A DNA stretch of 19,134 nucleotides from an uncultured Armatimonadota bacterium (GTDB taxonomy: Bacteria; Armatimonadota; Armatimonadia; Armatimonadales; Armatimonadaceae), in the NCBI GenBank assembly GCA_903924445.1, contig CAIYBQ010000512.1:1-19134 (forward strand), in the 5' to 3' direction. The position numbers were made by a program, and so were the translations under genes. Within the stretch, counting starts at the first letter, position 1. Every line of letters begins with the position of its first letter. Positions 1-8,599 of this stretch are shown piece by piece. Below the pieces are notes generated by a model, which worked only from the letters and a program-made list of their open reading frames with translations, was not told where the DNA came from and searched no databases.

Positions 1-73
1 GACCCAAGGTGCCGAACAGTATTACTTGCGGCGTGAAGCAAGGCCCTCTTTTGGACGGCATCTTGCGAACTGC

Positions 74-389
74 CTAACCTTCATCCTCGACCGGAGACGT
101 ACCAAGAACCTACCCTGCCCACGCTGCGACATCTACTCTCGATGTATAACTAAGCGCCCTGTGTCTCCAACCAGAGGAAAAAATTAACCTTCATCCTCGA
201 CCGGAGACGTACCAAGAACCTGCCCTGCCCACGCTGCGACATCCACTCTCGATGTATATCTGAGCGCCCTTTGTCTCCAACCTGAAAAAATTAACCTTCA
301 TCCTCGACTGGAGACGTACCAAGAACCTGCCCTGCCCACGCTGCGACATCCACTTTGAGCTGCTCAAGACAACCGCTCTCGATGTACAT
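74..389. repeat. Three tandem copies of a carboxypeptidase gene tail, two decayed
   Basis: A unit of about 107-110 bases occurs three times in a row. Unit 1 starts near 75, unit 2 near 185 and unit 3 near 292; the shared block beginning TTAACCTTCATCCTCGA lies at 184 and 291, with one mismatch at 74. Unit 3 is the genuine 3' end of the S10 carboxypeptidase gene on the minus strand, including its TAA stop. Units 1 and 2 repeat the last codons and stop of that gene, but lack about 23 bases present at roughly 354-376 in unit 3. They carry instead a shared AT-rich spacer ending in a run of A. Units 1 and 2 therefore look like duplicated, decayed gene tails downstream of the gene, and the missing 23 bases would break the frame. 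The first 73 bases of the window show no further copy and no gene that I can recognise. Confidence 0.85.
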
Positions 390-1757
390 CATGTGGCCAC
401 TTGGATAGTACGAAATTGCAATTTGGTCGCGAAGCGCTTCCGGGAGCCCCATATGGCTAAATGTGTATTCGGCGGCGAAATGTGGCGTGGCGAGATCATA
501 ATAACCGCTTGCAACAAAGACCTGCATGTGCGGGTTTCGACACATCGCCTGACGTAAATGCACGCTGGTATCCGTGTACTGATTGCCTTTGCCCCAATCC
601 CATTTTGCATAGGCACCACCAAGAATTTGATAGCTGCGGTCGGTCTGGAAACCAAGGACTTCACGGCAGTACCGACTAAACGCAGCTGTATACGGTGGTC
701 GAATCGCGGACATCGATGGATCATTCTCAGGGCCATCAGCTGTCCCGCGGCCTTCCTGACCCATGATGCGGCTGTCGAGACGCCCAACCACAACTCCATC
801 GGCGCGGCGGAGCTCTTTGCAGAACTTCCAAATATCGATGCGGAGATCCGAAAGATCGAGATATTCGGCGCTAAGCCCCGTGAGGCGTACCAGCTGGCGG
901 AGAACCTGTGTGCGTACCGCTGTCGTGATGCGGTCGCCCTGCATCAATGCGGATGCATACTCACCGATTGCGAAGGCTTCCGCTTCCCGGATGATCTCTT
1001 CGACAGGTTTACGGAGGAGGGTGCGGTCTAGCTTGCCGTGGTACCAGGCAGTCGCCGCATACGTTGGAAGGAACAGGACGTACGGCAGGTCGTTGCCATT
1101 TGCAAAGGACAATGTCTGGAAATGCAGGACGGTTGAGATAAGAATCAGGCCACTGAGCGCGATTCCCATGTCAACCAGGCGTCCGGCGAGGCCGGCGCCG
1201 CGGGTTGTACCGTAAGACTCTCCGGCCATAAAGAGCGGGCTTGCCCAGCGGTTGTTACGCGTCAGGAAGAGGCGGATGAACTCCGAAAGGCAGTCGAGGT
1301 CGCCTTCCACACCGAGGAACTTCTTCGCAGTCTCTTCATCTTTGGCGTGTGAAAAGCCCGTCTCAACCGGGTCGATGAAGACGATATCTGCGACATCTAG
1401 CCACGTAAATGGGTTGTCCTCGATGATGTAAGGCGGCGGTGGCAGGGAGCCATCCGGGAGCATCGCGATACGCTTCGGGCCAATCGTCCCGAGGTGGAGC
1501 CAGACAGAGCTCGAGCCTGGGCCGCCATTGAAGGCGATTAGGAGCGGCCGGTCCTTGGGGTCATCGATGCCATCTAGGGTGTAATACGTGTGGAACAACA
1601 GGGCATCGACACCGCCATCCGCATCCTTGATGGGAAGGTAGCCGGCTTTAGCCGTGTAGGCAAGGGTTTTGTCACCTGTGGTGACGGATCCGTGAGAGAC
1701 GGAGAGAGGTGTTTCTTCGAGGGATTTTGCCTTTTCGGCGGTTGATGCAGCATCCAT
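291..1757 (-). CDS. S10 family serine carboxypeptidase
   Basis: This is a serine carboxypeptidase of the alpha/beta-hydrolase fold (peptidase family S10), which removes C-terminal residues from peptides. Seen in the 488-residue product: the oxyanion-hole motif FNGGPGSSS at about 76-84; the nucleophile motif GESYGT with Ser181; the acid in GYYDLATP with Asp421; and the His in PSGHMMY at about 455. The catalytic triad is complete and the length is normal for bacterial members. The longest frame begins at a GTG at 1811 with no ribosome site. An ATG at 1766 is in frame, but AGG sits about 9 bases before the ATG at 1757, so 1757 is preferred; 1766 remains possible. No start gives a convincing signal peptide, which is odd for a family often found outside the cytoplasm. 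The gene stands alone and diverges from the S9 peptidase gene. Its last codons are repeated twice downstream. Confidence 0.9.
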   Translation of the reverse strand: MDAASTAEKAKSLEETPLSVSHGSVTTGDKTLAYTAKAGYLPIKDADGGVDALLFHTYYTLDGIDDPKDRPLLIAFNGGPGSSSVWLHLGTIGPKRIAMLPDGSLPPPPYIIEDNPFTWLDVADIVFIDPVETGFSHAKDEETAKKFLGVEGDLDCLSEFIRLFLTRNNRWASPLFMAGESYGTTRGAGLAGRLVDMGIALSGLILISTVLHFQTLSFANGNDLPYVLFLPTYAATAWYHGKLDRTLLRKPVEEIIREAEAFAIGEYASALMQGDRITTAVRTQVLRQLVRLTGLSAEYLDLSDLRIDIWKFCKELRRADGVVVGRLDSRIMGQEGRGTADGPENDPSMSAIRPPYTAAFSRYCREVLGFQTDRSYQILGGAYAKWDWGKGNQYTDTSVHLRQAMCRNPHMQVFVASGYYDLATPHFAAEYTFSHMGLPEALRDQIAISYYPSGHMMYIESGCLEQLKVDVAAWAGQVLGTSPVEDEG

Positions 1758-2112
1758 GCGTAGCATCCTACCGTTATAGAGACTCCCTGCAAATCCAAGT
1801 CCTTTAACCACCGTCCGGTGTGAGCAAAGTCATCATTTGGAACCGCCTACAGGGCGTTCGAAATGTCGTTCTTACTGACGAGACAATCCATCCAACAAGT
1901 ACATTGAAGGCATCTTAGGAGCGCGGAATCTGATGAATGTTAGAGCTCAAATGGTGCTGTTGAACGACAAAGCCATCCGCGTGCCGCACAAAGCGAACAC
2001 CCTTCGGCGACACAGCGTCTGAGTGGTGTCGAATTCTGGAATCATCCTCCAGCGATAGAATGCCCAGTATTAAGCAAGCTCGGGATTTACTCCCATTCAG
2101 GAGATGGATTTC
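1758..2112. other. Divergent intergenic region between the S10 and S9 peptidase genes
   Basis: About 355 bases lie between the two divergent peptidase starts, without a credible gene. A weak sigma70-like pair for the S9 gene may be TTCTGG at 2034-2039 with TAGAAT at 2056-2061 and a 16-base spacer; this is a guess from consensus resemblance only. The S9 ribosome site AGGAG is at 2099-2103. No hairpin terminator or repeat is obvious. Confidence 0.4.
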
Positions 2113-4197
2113 ATGACAAGACGGTTTGTGTTACTGACGGCAGCCTTTGTTGCCCTTGCTCCAAATGCGCTTGCACAGGGCCCGCGTACCTTTACCTTTC
2201 AGGAAGCCCTCGGATTTGGCGCACGCCTCACCCCGGAAACTCCCATCAAGGTCTCGTGGCTGGATGCGCAAACCTACACCATCGAGCAAAACGGTAAGAC
2301 CTATTCCTACGATGCCCGCTCAGGCGAACAACGCCCAAACCGCAGCCTTGCGACGCCCGATGAGCAGCGTAATACACTGAATGCCCGGCGGCGCGGAGGC
2401 GGCATCCCGGGTGGCGGAAATGGCAACCTGACGGACCCAACGGGTAAACGAACAGCATCCGTAAAGCAAAATGACCTCTATGTGACCGAAAAAGGCACCA
2501 ATGTCGAGAAGCGCATCACCACCGATGGCTCAGCAACCATTCTCAATGGCATCCTCGACTGGGTCTACGATGAAGAAATTTATGGCCGCGGGAGCCGCTG
2601 GGGCTACCGCTGGAGCCCGGATGGCCGCCACGTCGCCTACCTCCGCCTCGATGAAGCCCCAGTCAAGCCCATCACCCTAACCGACCATCTTCCACAGGCC
2701 CAGGCGCTCGAGCCTTGGTTTTACCCAAAGGCCGGGATGGCAAATCCGCTCGTCACGCTCTGGGTCGTTGATGTAACCGAAGCAAACCCGAAGCCCGTGC
2801 AGGTTCCTCTGGATGCCTACGTTCCGGAAGACCGTCTCGTGGTCCGCTTTGCTTTCACGCCTGACTCCAAAAAGCTGCTCTACCAAGTGCAGAACAAGGA
2901 GCAGACCTTCCTCGATGTCATCACCGCCGATGCCGCAAACCCGAAAGAGCCCAAGCGCCTCTTTCGTGAAGCAAGTAATAGCGGCTGGATTGATGTCACC
3001 GACTACCCGATGTGGTTGAAGGACGGGTCTTTCCTCTGGACGAGTGACCGCAGTGGCTACCGTCACATCTACCGCTACAAGCTCGATGGAACGCTTGCGG
3101 CGACTGTGACCGAAGGCATGTGGGATGCCCGCCGGGTTACATTTGTGGATGAAGAAGCCGGGACAATCTACGTCGAATCGAATGTCGAACAGGTGTCGGG
3201 CTCTGACTTTATGCGCGCCCGCCTGGATGGCAAAGGGCGGCCAATAAGGTTGACATCCGGTCCCGGGACCCACGTCGCAAACTTCGCACCGGGCCGAAAG
3301 TTCTTTATCGACACGGTATCGACGGCTGAAAACCCTGGCGAGATCCGCGTCTGCGACGACGAAGGCAAGGTTCTGCGCGTCCTTGGTAAGGTTAGCGCAC
3401 CCGCTGCGGCGAAAGAATACAGTCTGGGTATCCCAAAGTTTGTTCAGGTCAAGGCACGGGATGGCTATGTCCTCGAAGGGACGCTCCTCCTTCCTCCAAC
3501 GTGGAAACCGGGGATGCGCGTACCGGTTTACTGTCCGGTGTACGCCGGCCCAGATGCCCCTACGGCCCGTAATGCCTGGTCAAGCGTGAATGGTCAGGTC
3601 CTGCATCAGTATCTTGCCCAACAGGGAATTGCTGTATGGATGTGCGATAACCGCACGGCGAACCCGCGTGGCTACTCTGCCCGCACCGCCTGCTGGAGAC
3701 AGTTTGGGGTGAGCGAGCTAAAGGATATAGAGGATGGTCTCAAGGCCCTCGATACCCTTGGCTATGTAGATCCAAAGCGTGTTGCCATCGAGGGCTGGAG
3801 CTTTGGCGGCTTTATGTCCGCCTATGCCCTGACGCACTCCGATATGTTCAAGGTCGGCATCGCCGGCGCTGGCGTCATGGACTGGCAGCTTTACGACACC
3901 ATTTACACCGAGCGCTACATGGGAACACCCCAGAAAAATGCAGCCGGCTACAAGGCTGGCAGCGTCGTGGCGGGTGCGGCGAAGCTAAACGGGAATCTGT
4001 TGATTGTGCACGGGATGATGGATGACAATGTGCATGTCCAGAACTCGATGCAGCTGATATATGCTCTTCAGAAGGCTGGCAAAAAGTTTGACATGATGCT
4101 CTATCCAAGCCCGACCAGCCGTCATGGAATTGGCGATCCAGACCTTTCCAAGCACAATCGTGAGCTGAGACTGAAGTACTTGGTAGAGAAGCTCTAG
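2113..4197 (+). CDS. Secreted S9B prolyl peptidase (dipeptidyl-peptidase IV-like)
   Basis: This protein is predicted to release N-terminal dipeptides, typically X-Pro, in the periplasm or outside the cell. The 694-residue product starts MTRRFVLLTAAFVALAPNA, a signal peptide with likely cleavage after ALA (residue 21). The beta-propeller half carries DWVYDEEIYGR, the double-Glu motif of DPP-IV (Glu154, Glu155) that binds the substrate amino terminus. The C-terminal alpha/beta-hydrolase half has the nucleophile motif GWSFGG (Ser563), the acid in HGMMDDNVH (about Asp637) and the His in SRHGIG (His671), so the triad is intact. The start at 2113 is preferred over the in-frame ATG at 2104, because AGGAG at 2099-2103 touches 2104 but lies 9 bases from 2113. 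The family and the EE motif are clear. The exact substrate is inferred. Confidence 0.93.
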   Translation: MTRRFVLLTAAFVALAPNALAQGPRTFTFQEALGFGARLTPETPIKVSWLDAQTYTIEQNGKTYSYDARSGEQRPNRSLATPDEQRNTLNARRRGGGIPGGGNGNLTDPTGKRTASVKQNDLYVTEKGTNVEKRITTDGSATILNGILDWVYDEEIYGRGSRWGYRWSPDGRHVAYLRLDEAPVKPITLTDHLPQAQALEPWFYPKAGMANPLVTLWVVDVTEANPKPVQVPLDAYVPEDRLVVRFAFTPDSKKLLYQVQNKEQTFLDVITADAANPKEPKRLFREASNSGWIDVTDYPMWLKDGSFLWTSDRSGYRHIYRYKLDGTLAATVTEGMWDARRVTFVDEEAGTIYVESNVEQVSGSDFMRARLDGKGRPIRLTSGPGTHVANFAPGRKFFIDTVSTAENPGEIRVCDDEGKVLRVLGKVSAPAAAKEYSLGIPKFVQVKARDGYVLEGTLLLPPTWKPGMRVPVYCPVYAGPDAPTARNAWSSVNGQVLHQYLAQQGIAVWMCDNRTANPRGYSARTACWRQFGVSELKDIEDGLKALDTLGYVDPKRVAIEGWSFGGFMSAYALTHSDMFKVGIAGAGVMDWQLYDTIYTERYMGTPQKNAAGYKAGSVVAGAAKLNGNLLIVHGMMDDNVHVQNSMQLIYALQKAGKKFDMMLYPSPTSRHGIGDPDLSKHNRELRLKYLVEKL

Positions 4198-4207
4198 TTA
4201 ACAATTC

Positions 4208-4238
4208 TTGTCGGCATCGGGAATCCCTTGTCTATAAC
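4208..4238 (+). promoter_or_regulatory. Possible promoter before the MocA-family gene
   Basis: TTGTCG (4208-4213) and TATAAC (4233-4238) resemble -35 and -10 boxes, but the 19-base spacer is long. A transcript from this -10 would begin at about 4244-4245, exactly at an in-frame GTG. That would make a leaderless mRNA for the longer protein form. This rests on consensus resemblance only. Confidence 0.25.
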
Positions 4239-4294
4239 CCAGAGTGTCTGGCCAACATGCAGGAAGCGCACCCCGTACCGGTGAACGTTCATCC

Positions 4295-5527
4295 ATGAAC
4301 TACAACCGCGTACAGGGTGCCAACAACCGCATTGTGTTGGGTCTGATCGGCTGCGGAGGCATGGGCGCCGCCAACATGCGCAACTTAATGGGCAAGCAGG
4401 GCGTCGAAGTTGCTGCTCTCTGCGATGTTGACACAAGCCGCATGACGGGCGATATCCGAGATGTGGAAAAGAAGTATGGCCGCAAGCCTGAGCTCTTCAA
4501 AGACTACCGCAAAATGCTTGAGCGCAAGGACATCGATGCCATTATCGTCGGGACTCCTGACCACTGGCACGCCCTCAACCTCATCCACACCGTTGAGGCA
4601 GGCAAGGATTCCTACTGCGAAAAGCCTATCTCCCACAACTTTGTGGAAGCACGCTCGATGGCAAATGCAGTCGCGTACCACAAGAAAATCGTGCAGGTCG
4701 GAACATGGCAACGGAGTGGCAAAGAGTTCACCGATGCCATTTCTTTTGTTCGCGCAGGCAAGCTAGGCAGCAAGATTGTGATGGCGCGTGCGTGGCGCAC
4801 GGATGGCTCCAAGGTTGGCAATGACCGACCATCCGCCGTGCCGGCATCGCTTGATTACGACATGTGGATCGGCCCTGCGAAAATGGTCCCCTACAAGTCT
4901 AACCATGTCCACGGCAACTGGCGCTGGTTTATGAACACCGGTACCGGCATGACGGGTGACTGGGGAGTTCATATGCTGGACATCGCCCTCCTCGGCCTCA
5001 GCCCAAATAATGAAGATCTCGCGATGCCGACATCCGTGAGCGCATACGGCGGCAAGCTGGCCTACCCAACGGATGACCGAACGGCTCCTGACACCGTCGA
5101 GGCCATTTTCAAGTTCGAGAACCCAGATGTCGTCATGACTTGGTCGACCGGCCGTGACTACGCGAATCGCCCGGACTGCGGCGTGGAATGGGTCGGCGCA
5201 GATGGCCGCTGTGTACGCTGCTGGCGTGGTGGCTGGAGTGTCCATGAAGCCAATGGTGAGCCGATGGACAAAGAGGAATCACCTGCGGTCAATGACCACT
5301 GGCAAAACTGGCTGGATGGTGTCCGGACCCGCCAGCAGACCCGGTCGAGTCTGGCATCGATGGCGAAGACCACCATGGTCTGCCACATGGCGAACATCGC
5401 CTACTTGAGCGGCGAAACGGTTCGCTTTGACCGCAGCAAAATGGACCTTGTTGGAAAAGCTGGGAAGAATACGACATCGTATTTCCGCGAATACCGTAAG
5501 CCATATACCCTGCCGATCTACAAGTAA
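4295..5527 (+). CDS. Gfo/Idh/MocA family NAD(P)-dependent oxidoreductase
   Basis: This is a two-domain dehydrogenase of the glucose-fructose oxidoreductase/inositol dehydrogenase/MocA superfamily, which usually acts on sugars or sugar derivatives. The 410-residue form has the Rossmann motif GLIGCGGMGAAN at about 17-28, the GTPDHWH segment and the catalytic-lysine motif CEKPISHN (Lys110). A C-terminal domain carries GDWGVHMLD (221-229), whose His and Asp are usual in the active site. The substrate cannot be read from sequence. The ATG at 4295 has a weak GGTGA about 10 bases upstream. A GTG at 4244 would add 17 residues and could start a leaderless message. It lacks the Tat signal often seen in secreted members, so it is probably cytoplasmic. 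It follows the S9 gene by about 100 bases and ends at a strong terminator, so it is probably its own unit or a short operon with S9. Confidence 0.9.
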   Translation: MNYNRVQGANNRIVLGLIGCGGMGAANMRNLMGKQGVEVAALCDVDTSRMTGDIRDVEKKYGRKPELFKDYRKMLERKDIDAIIVGTPDHWHALNLIHTVEAGKDSYCEKPISHNFVEARSMANAVAYHKKIVQVGTWQRSGKEFTDAISFVRAGKLGSKIVMARAWRTDGSKVGNDRPSAVPASLDYDMWIGPAKMVPYKSNHVHGNWRWFMNTGTGMTGDWGVHMLDIALLGLSPNNEDLAMPTSVSAYGGKLAYPTDDRTAPDTVEAIFKFENPDVVMTWSTGRDYANRPDCGVEWVGADGRCVRCWRGGWSVHEANGEPMDKEESPAVNDHWQNWLDGVRTRQQTRSSLASMAKTTMVCHMANIAYLSGETVRFDRSKMDLVGKAGKNTTSYFREYRKPYTLPIYK

Positions 5528-5541
5528 GGCGGGTCTAAAAG

Positions 5542-5589
5542 AAACAAAAACCACCCGGCGCCTACATTGGCCCCGGGTGGTTTTTGTTT
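5542..5589. terminator. Bidirectional rho-independent terminator
   Basis: An A-rich arm followed by CCACCCGG (5551-5558) pairs with CCGGGTGG (5573-5580) followed by a T-rich run. The stem extends through the A/T tracts on both sides to about 16 base pairs. A run of T ends it on the plus strand and a run of A (T on the other strand) starts it, so it can stop both the MocA-family gene and the convergent larC gene. Confidence 0.9.
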
Positions 5590-5603
5590 TTTTCTGTGTA
5601 ACT

Positions 5604-6815
5604 TTACCGCCCGGTCACAGCATCCCATGCCGCAATCCCTGCCTGATAGACATCCCGGACCGCGACACCAGCCGCTAGCGCCGCAGAACGGCACTCTTCA
5701 AACTCAGGAGCCGCTTGGACTAATTCTCCATCGAAAAAGCCCTGCTTAATCGAAAGCATCCCAAAAGGTGTCTGCACATACGCAAAGCTGCGCTCAAGCG
5801 TCACGCGCTCGGACACGCGGCGGCGGACACCAAGTGTCCCGGTCTCGCGGAAGAGGACTTTTAGGATGTCTGCTTCCCGTGATGGCTCAGACAAAACCGT
5901 AATCGCGGTTCCCGGACGGTTCTTCTTCATCTGGACAGCGTGCATGGTTACATCCAGGGCACCTGCGCCGAGAAGCGCCTCCTGCGCATGGCCAAGGATC
6001 TCAGCTGAAATGTCATCGACGTTTGTCTCGATGACGACGACATCGTGGGATGCCCCATTCGAGCCAGCCTTCGGGCTTTTGCCAGGGATTTCAGCCAATA
6101 CTGCGCGCAGTAGGTTTGGATATTCGGTGCCAAAGTTTTTCTTACCAGCGCCCCAGCCTGTGGCGATAGGCGTCATCGCTGGCGCATTGCCGATGTTCGC
6201 TGGGCCCGCGAGCGTCGCGACGATGGCGCAGCCTGTCGGCGTCACCAGCTCCCCACGGACATCCACTGGATAGGTCGCGATTCCTGCCATCAGCTCAAGC
6301 GTTGCTGGCGCAGGAAGTGGCATCCGTCCATGCTGGCAGTCAACAAATCCACGCGAATAAGGCAGTGGCGAGCAGTAAACGGCATCCACATTCAGCATTT
6401 CCAGCAAGATACACGTGCCAGTGATGTCAACAATGGCATCGACAGCGCCAACCTCGTGGAAGTGAATCTCTTCCTTCGTTGTGCCGTGGACTTTGGCCTC
6501 CGCCTCCGCCAAGTTTTCGAAAATGGCGGTTGCCCGTTCGATCACGCGCGCAGGAAGGCTGCTGGCAGCGTAGATTTCATGGATGTCCGAGAGGTGACGT
6601 CCGTGTCCGGTGTCGACTTCCGTGAGGAGCACATCGACATCCACGGACATCAGGCCTTCGACCTTGCGCCGGGCAATCGTCAGCTCGTAGCCGCCAACGC
6701 CGAGACCCGCGAGCTGGTTTCGGAATTCCTGCTCATCGGCACCGAGACCGAGAAGCGCCCCGAGGGTCATATCCCCGGAAATACCACTGAAGCAATCCAA
6801 ATAGACGATCCGCAT
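5604..6815 (-). CDS. larC: LarC, nickel-insertion protein of nickel-pincer nucleotide synthesis
   Basis: LarC is the CTP-dependent cyclometallase that inserts nickel into pyridinium-3,5-bisthiocarboxylate mononucleotide, the last step in making the nickel-pincer cofactor of lactate racemase. The 403-residue product begins MRIVYLDCFSGISGDM, the typical family start, and has HFHEVGAVDAIVD at about 118-130. In Lactiplantibacillus plantarum larC is read through a programmed frameshift as LarC1/LarC2; here it is one uninterrupted frame of the full expected length. AGGAG (complement of 6824-6828) lies 8 bases before the ATG at 6815. It is last in larE-larB-larC, 33 bases after larB, and ends at a terminator. 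Cytoplasmic. The family call is firm; the final metal acceptor enzyme is not in the window. Confidence 0.93.
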   Translation of the reverse strand: MRIVYLDCFSGISGDMTLGALLGLGADEQEFRNQLAGLGVGGYELTIARRKVEGLMSVDVDVLLTEVDTGHGRHLSDIHEIYAASSLPARVIERATAIFENLAEAEAKVHGTTKEEIHFHEVGAVDAIVDITGTCILLEMLNVDAVYCSPLPYSRGFVDCQHGRMPLPAPATLELMAGIATYPVDVRGELVTPTGCAIVATLAGPANIGNAPAMTPIATGWGAGKKNFGTEYPNLLRAVLAEIPGKSPKAGSNGASHDVVVIETNVDDISAEILGHAQEALLGAGALDVTMHAVQMKKNRPGTAITVLSEPSREADILKVLFRETGTLGVRRRVSERVTLERSFAYVQTPFGMLSIKQGFFDGELVQAAPEFEECRSAALAAGVAVRDVYQAGIAAWDAVTGR

Positions 6816-6848
6816 GTTCCAATCTCCTGTTTTATGTGCGTAGCTGCG

Positions 6849-7619
6849 CTATTCTCCTTGGGTGTCCGGGCCGCGGAGTATCCGCAGCGCCGCCATCGCC
6901 CCGCCAAAGCCATTATCGATATTGACCACCGAGATGCCACTCGCGCAGGCATTCAGCATCGTGAGCAGCGGTGCAATCCCACCGAGGGCGGCTCCGTAAC
7001 CAACAGATGTCGGTACAGCGATCACTGGGCAACCCACGAGACCGCCGACCACACTTGGAAGCGCCCCGTCCATCCCGGCGACCACCACAACCACACTTGC
7101 CGCACGAAGCGCATCCGTTTTGGCGAGAATACGGTGGATGCCCGCGACGCCAACATCGGTGATTGAGCTAACATCCGCGCCATGCGCCAGAAGCGTTGCG
7201 ACACATTCATCCGCGACAGGGAGATCGCTCGTCCCAGCCGTTACGACCAAGACCTTTCCCGTAAACACCTGCCCTGGGATTTCGCCGATGAGGACTGTGC
7301 GGCCATCCGTCCAGCTGCGATGTACCGGAAAAGCCTCGATAAGGGCTGCCGAGGATGCATCACTCAGCCGTGTAAACAACACCGCCGGTTGGTGTGCGAT
7401 GAGTGTCTCTGCAATTCCGATGCACTGGGCTGGCGTCTTCCCCGCACCGTAGACGACTTCCGCAAACCCGGTGCGGGCTTTACGGCCGGTGTCGAGGGTT
7501 GCATAGCTGAGTGACTCGGTTGCAAAGGGCAGAGTCGAGAGCAGTTCAAGCGCGGATGTGACATCCGTGGAGCCACTTGACACGGCTTCGAGCAATGTGC
7601 GGATATCTTGCGAATCCAT
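6849..7619 (-). CDS. larB: LarB, pyridinium-3,5-biscarboxylate mononucleotide synthase
   Basis: LarB carries out the first step of nickel-pincer nucleotide synthesis: it carboxylates nicotinic acid adenine dinucleotide and cleaves its phosphoanhydride to give pyridinium-3,5-biscarboxylate mononucleotide. The 256-residue protein has a PurE-like (NCAIR mutase-like) C-terminal half with AGMDGALPSVVGG at 181-193, VPTSVGYGA at 202-210 and NACASGI at 223-229. Cys225 in that last motif matches the family's proposed catalytic cysteine. GGAGG precedes the ATG by about 7 bases, and the larE stop codon TAA directly abuts the ATG at 7619, so the two are translationally linked. The length is normal. It is second in the larE-larB-larC operon. 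Confidence 0.93.
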   Translation of the reverse strand: MDSQDIRTLLEAVSSGSTDVTSALELLSTLPFATESLSYATLDTGRKARTGFAEVVYGAGKTPAQCIGIAETLIAHQPAVLFTRLSDASSAALIEAFPVHRSWTDGRTVLIGEIPGQVFTGKVLVVTAGTSDLPVADECVATLLAHGADVSSITDVGVAGIHRILAKTDALRAASVVVVVAGMDGALPSVVGGLVGCPVIAVPTSVGYGAALGGIAPLLTMLNACASGISVVNIDNGFGGAMAALRILRGPDTQGE

Positions 7620-8483
7620 TTACGCCTCCTCATCGCGCGACAGGAGCGCGTTCATCGAGCCTGATTTATAGCCAAGGACATCGATGGTAACAAAGTCCCA
7701 ACCAAGCGCCTTGATGGCATTTCCACAGTGCGCGTGATGACCATTTGTAAAAAATGTTGGTAGCTCGTTTCCACCAAGTTCAATCCTGGCGATGGCTCCA
7801 TGGTGGCGAACGCGGACATCGGCGTAGCCCAGGTCTTTGATGATGTTCTCCGCTTCCTCGATGCGCGAAAGCAGCTCCGGTGTAACAGGGATTCCGTATT
7901 GGACTCGGGATGCCAGACAAGCCATCGCGGGTTTTGACCAGGCATCGATGCCCAATTTACGCGACAAAAAGCGAATTTCCCGTTTGTTCAGGCCTGCATT
8001 TTGGAGAGGTGCGAGGGCGCCGTGTTCGCGTGCGGCAACGGCACCTGGGCGGTGGTCGCCAATGTCATCCATGATGGCGCCGAAGGCAATAAACGGGATG
8101 CTTTGTGACTCTGCGAAGCGGCGGAGGTGGATAAAGAGCTCATCCTTGCAGTGGTAGCAGCGGTTTCCAGAGTTCTCGATGTAGCCTGCGCGAAGGTGTT
8201 CTTCGGTATCAAGGACATCGACGGGAAAGCCGTGCTGCGCTGCCATCCGGACCGCATCCGTCCACTCGCGATGCGGGAGGCTTGGCGAAACAGCGATAGC
8301 GGCGCGTGCCCGATCACCGAGCTCTTGGTGTGCGATAACGCAGAGATACGTCGAATCGACGCCACCGGAATAACCCGTTACGAGTCCTCCAAGGGTACGG
8401 ATTTCATGTCGGAGGAGCTGTTCGCGTTCGATAGCCGTGGCTTCATTTACACGCCAGTCGGCAAGGGTCAGAGGTGTGGTCAC
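7620..8483 (-). CDS. larE: LarE, ATP-dependent sulfur transferase of nickel-pincer synthesis
   Basis: LarE adenylates the pyridinium carboxylates and replaces oxygen with sulfur, giving the bisthiocarboxylate that LarC metallates. The 287-residue product has the PP-loop ATP-pyrophosphatase motif SGGVDS (39-44), the family segment NRCYHCK (107-113) and SKPAMACLASR (183-193). Cys189 in the last motif corresponds to the cysteine that gives up its own sulfur in the L. plantarum enzyme (Cys176). With only one cysteine there, it looks like the sacrificial-sulfur type rather than the iron-sulfur type; this is inferred from memory of the family. The start chosen is GTG at 8483 with AAGGG just upstream, giving the usual family length. 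The open frame runs on to 8711, but the extra 76 residues are low-complexity and overlap the promoter region. It is first in its operon. Confidence 0.9.
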   Translation of the reverse strand: MTTPLTLADWRVNEATAIEREQLLRHEIRTLGGLVTGYSGGVDSTYLCVIAHQELGDRARAAIAVSPSLPHREWTDAVRMAAQHGFPVDVLDTEEHLRAGYIENSGNRCYHCKDELFIHLRRFAESQSIPFIAFGAIMDDIGDHRPGAVAAREHGALAPLQNAGLNKREIRFLSRKLGIDAWSKPAMACLASRVQYGIPVTPELLSRIEEAENIIKDLGYADVRVRHHGAIARIELGGNELPTFFTNGHHAHCGNAIKALGWDFVTIDVLGYKSGSMNALLSRDEEA

Positions 8484-8599
8484 GATGCCCTTAAGATTAC
8501 CGCATCCGTGTGCGGGGCTCGCATCATTGGTCCACTCGGATTGATGTCCTGAGCCTTTAGATTTCCGATGTTCGCACCACGGGGCGATGACTGCTGTCT

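Noticed and set aside
74..389. CRISPR array
   Set aside because: There are three units of about 110 bases with no short repeat/unique spacer pattern, and one unit is a coding gene end.
2677..3273. 198-codon minus-strand frame inside the S9 peptidase gene
   Set aside because: It is opposite a firm gene, has no ribosome site and no recognisable motif.
6330..7166. Long plus-strand open frame (278 codons) opposite larC and larB
   Set aside because: Its product has no family motifs and covers parts of two well-supported genes on the other strand; it is an antisense shadow.
7743..7759. TGTAAAAAATG inside larE, like the inverted-repeat arm at 8600
   Set aside because: It is a short AT-rich match within coding sequence without a partner arm; probably chance.
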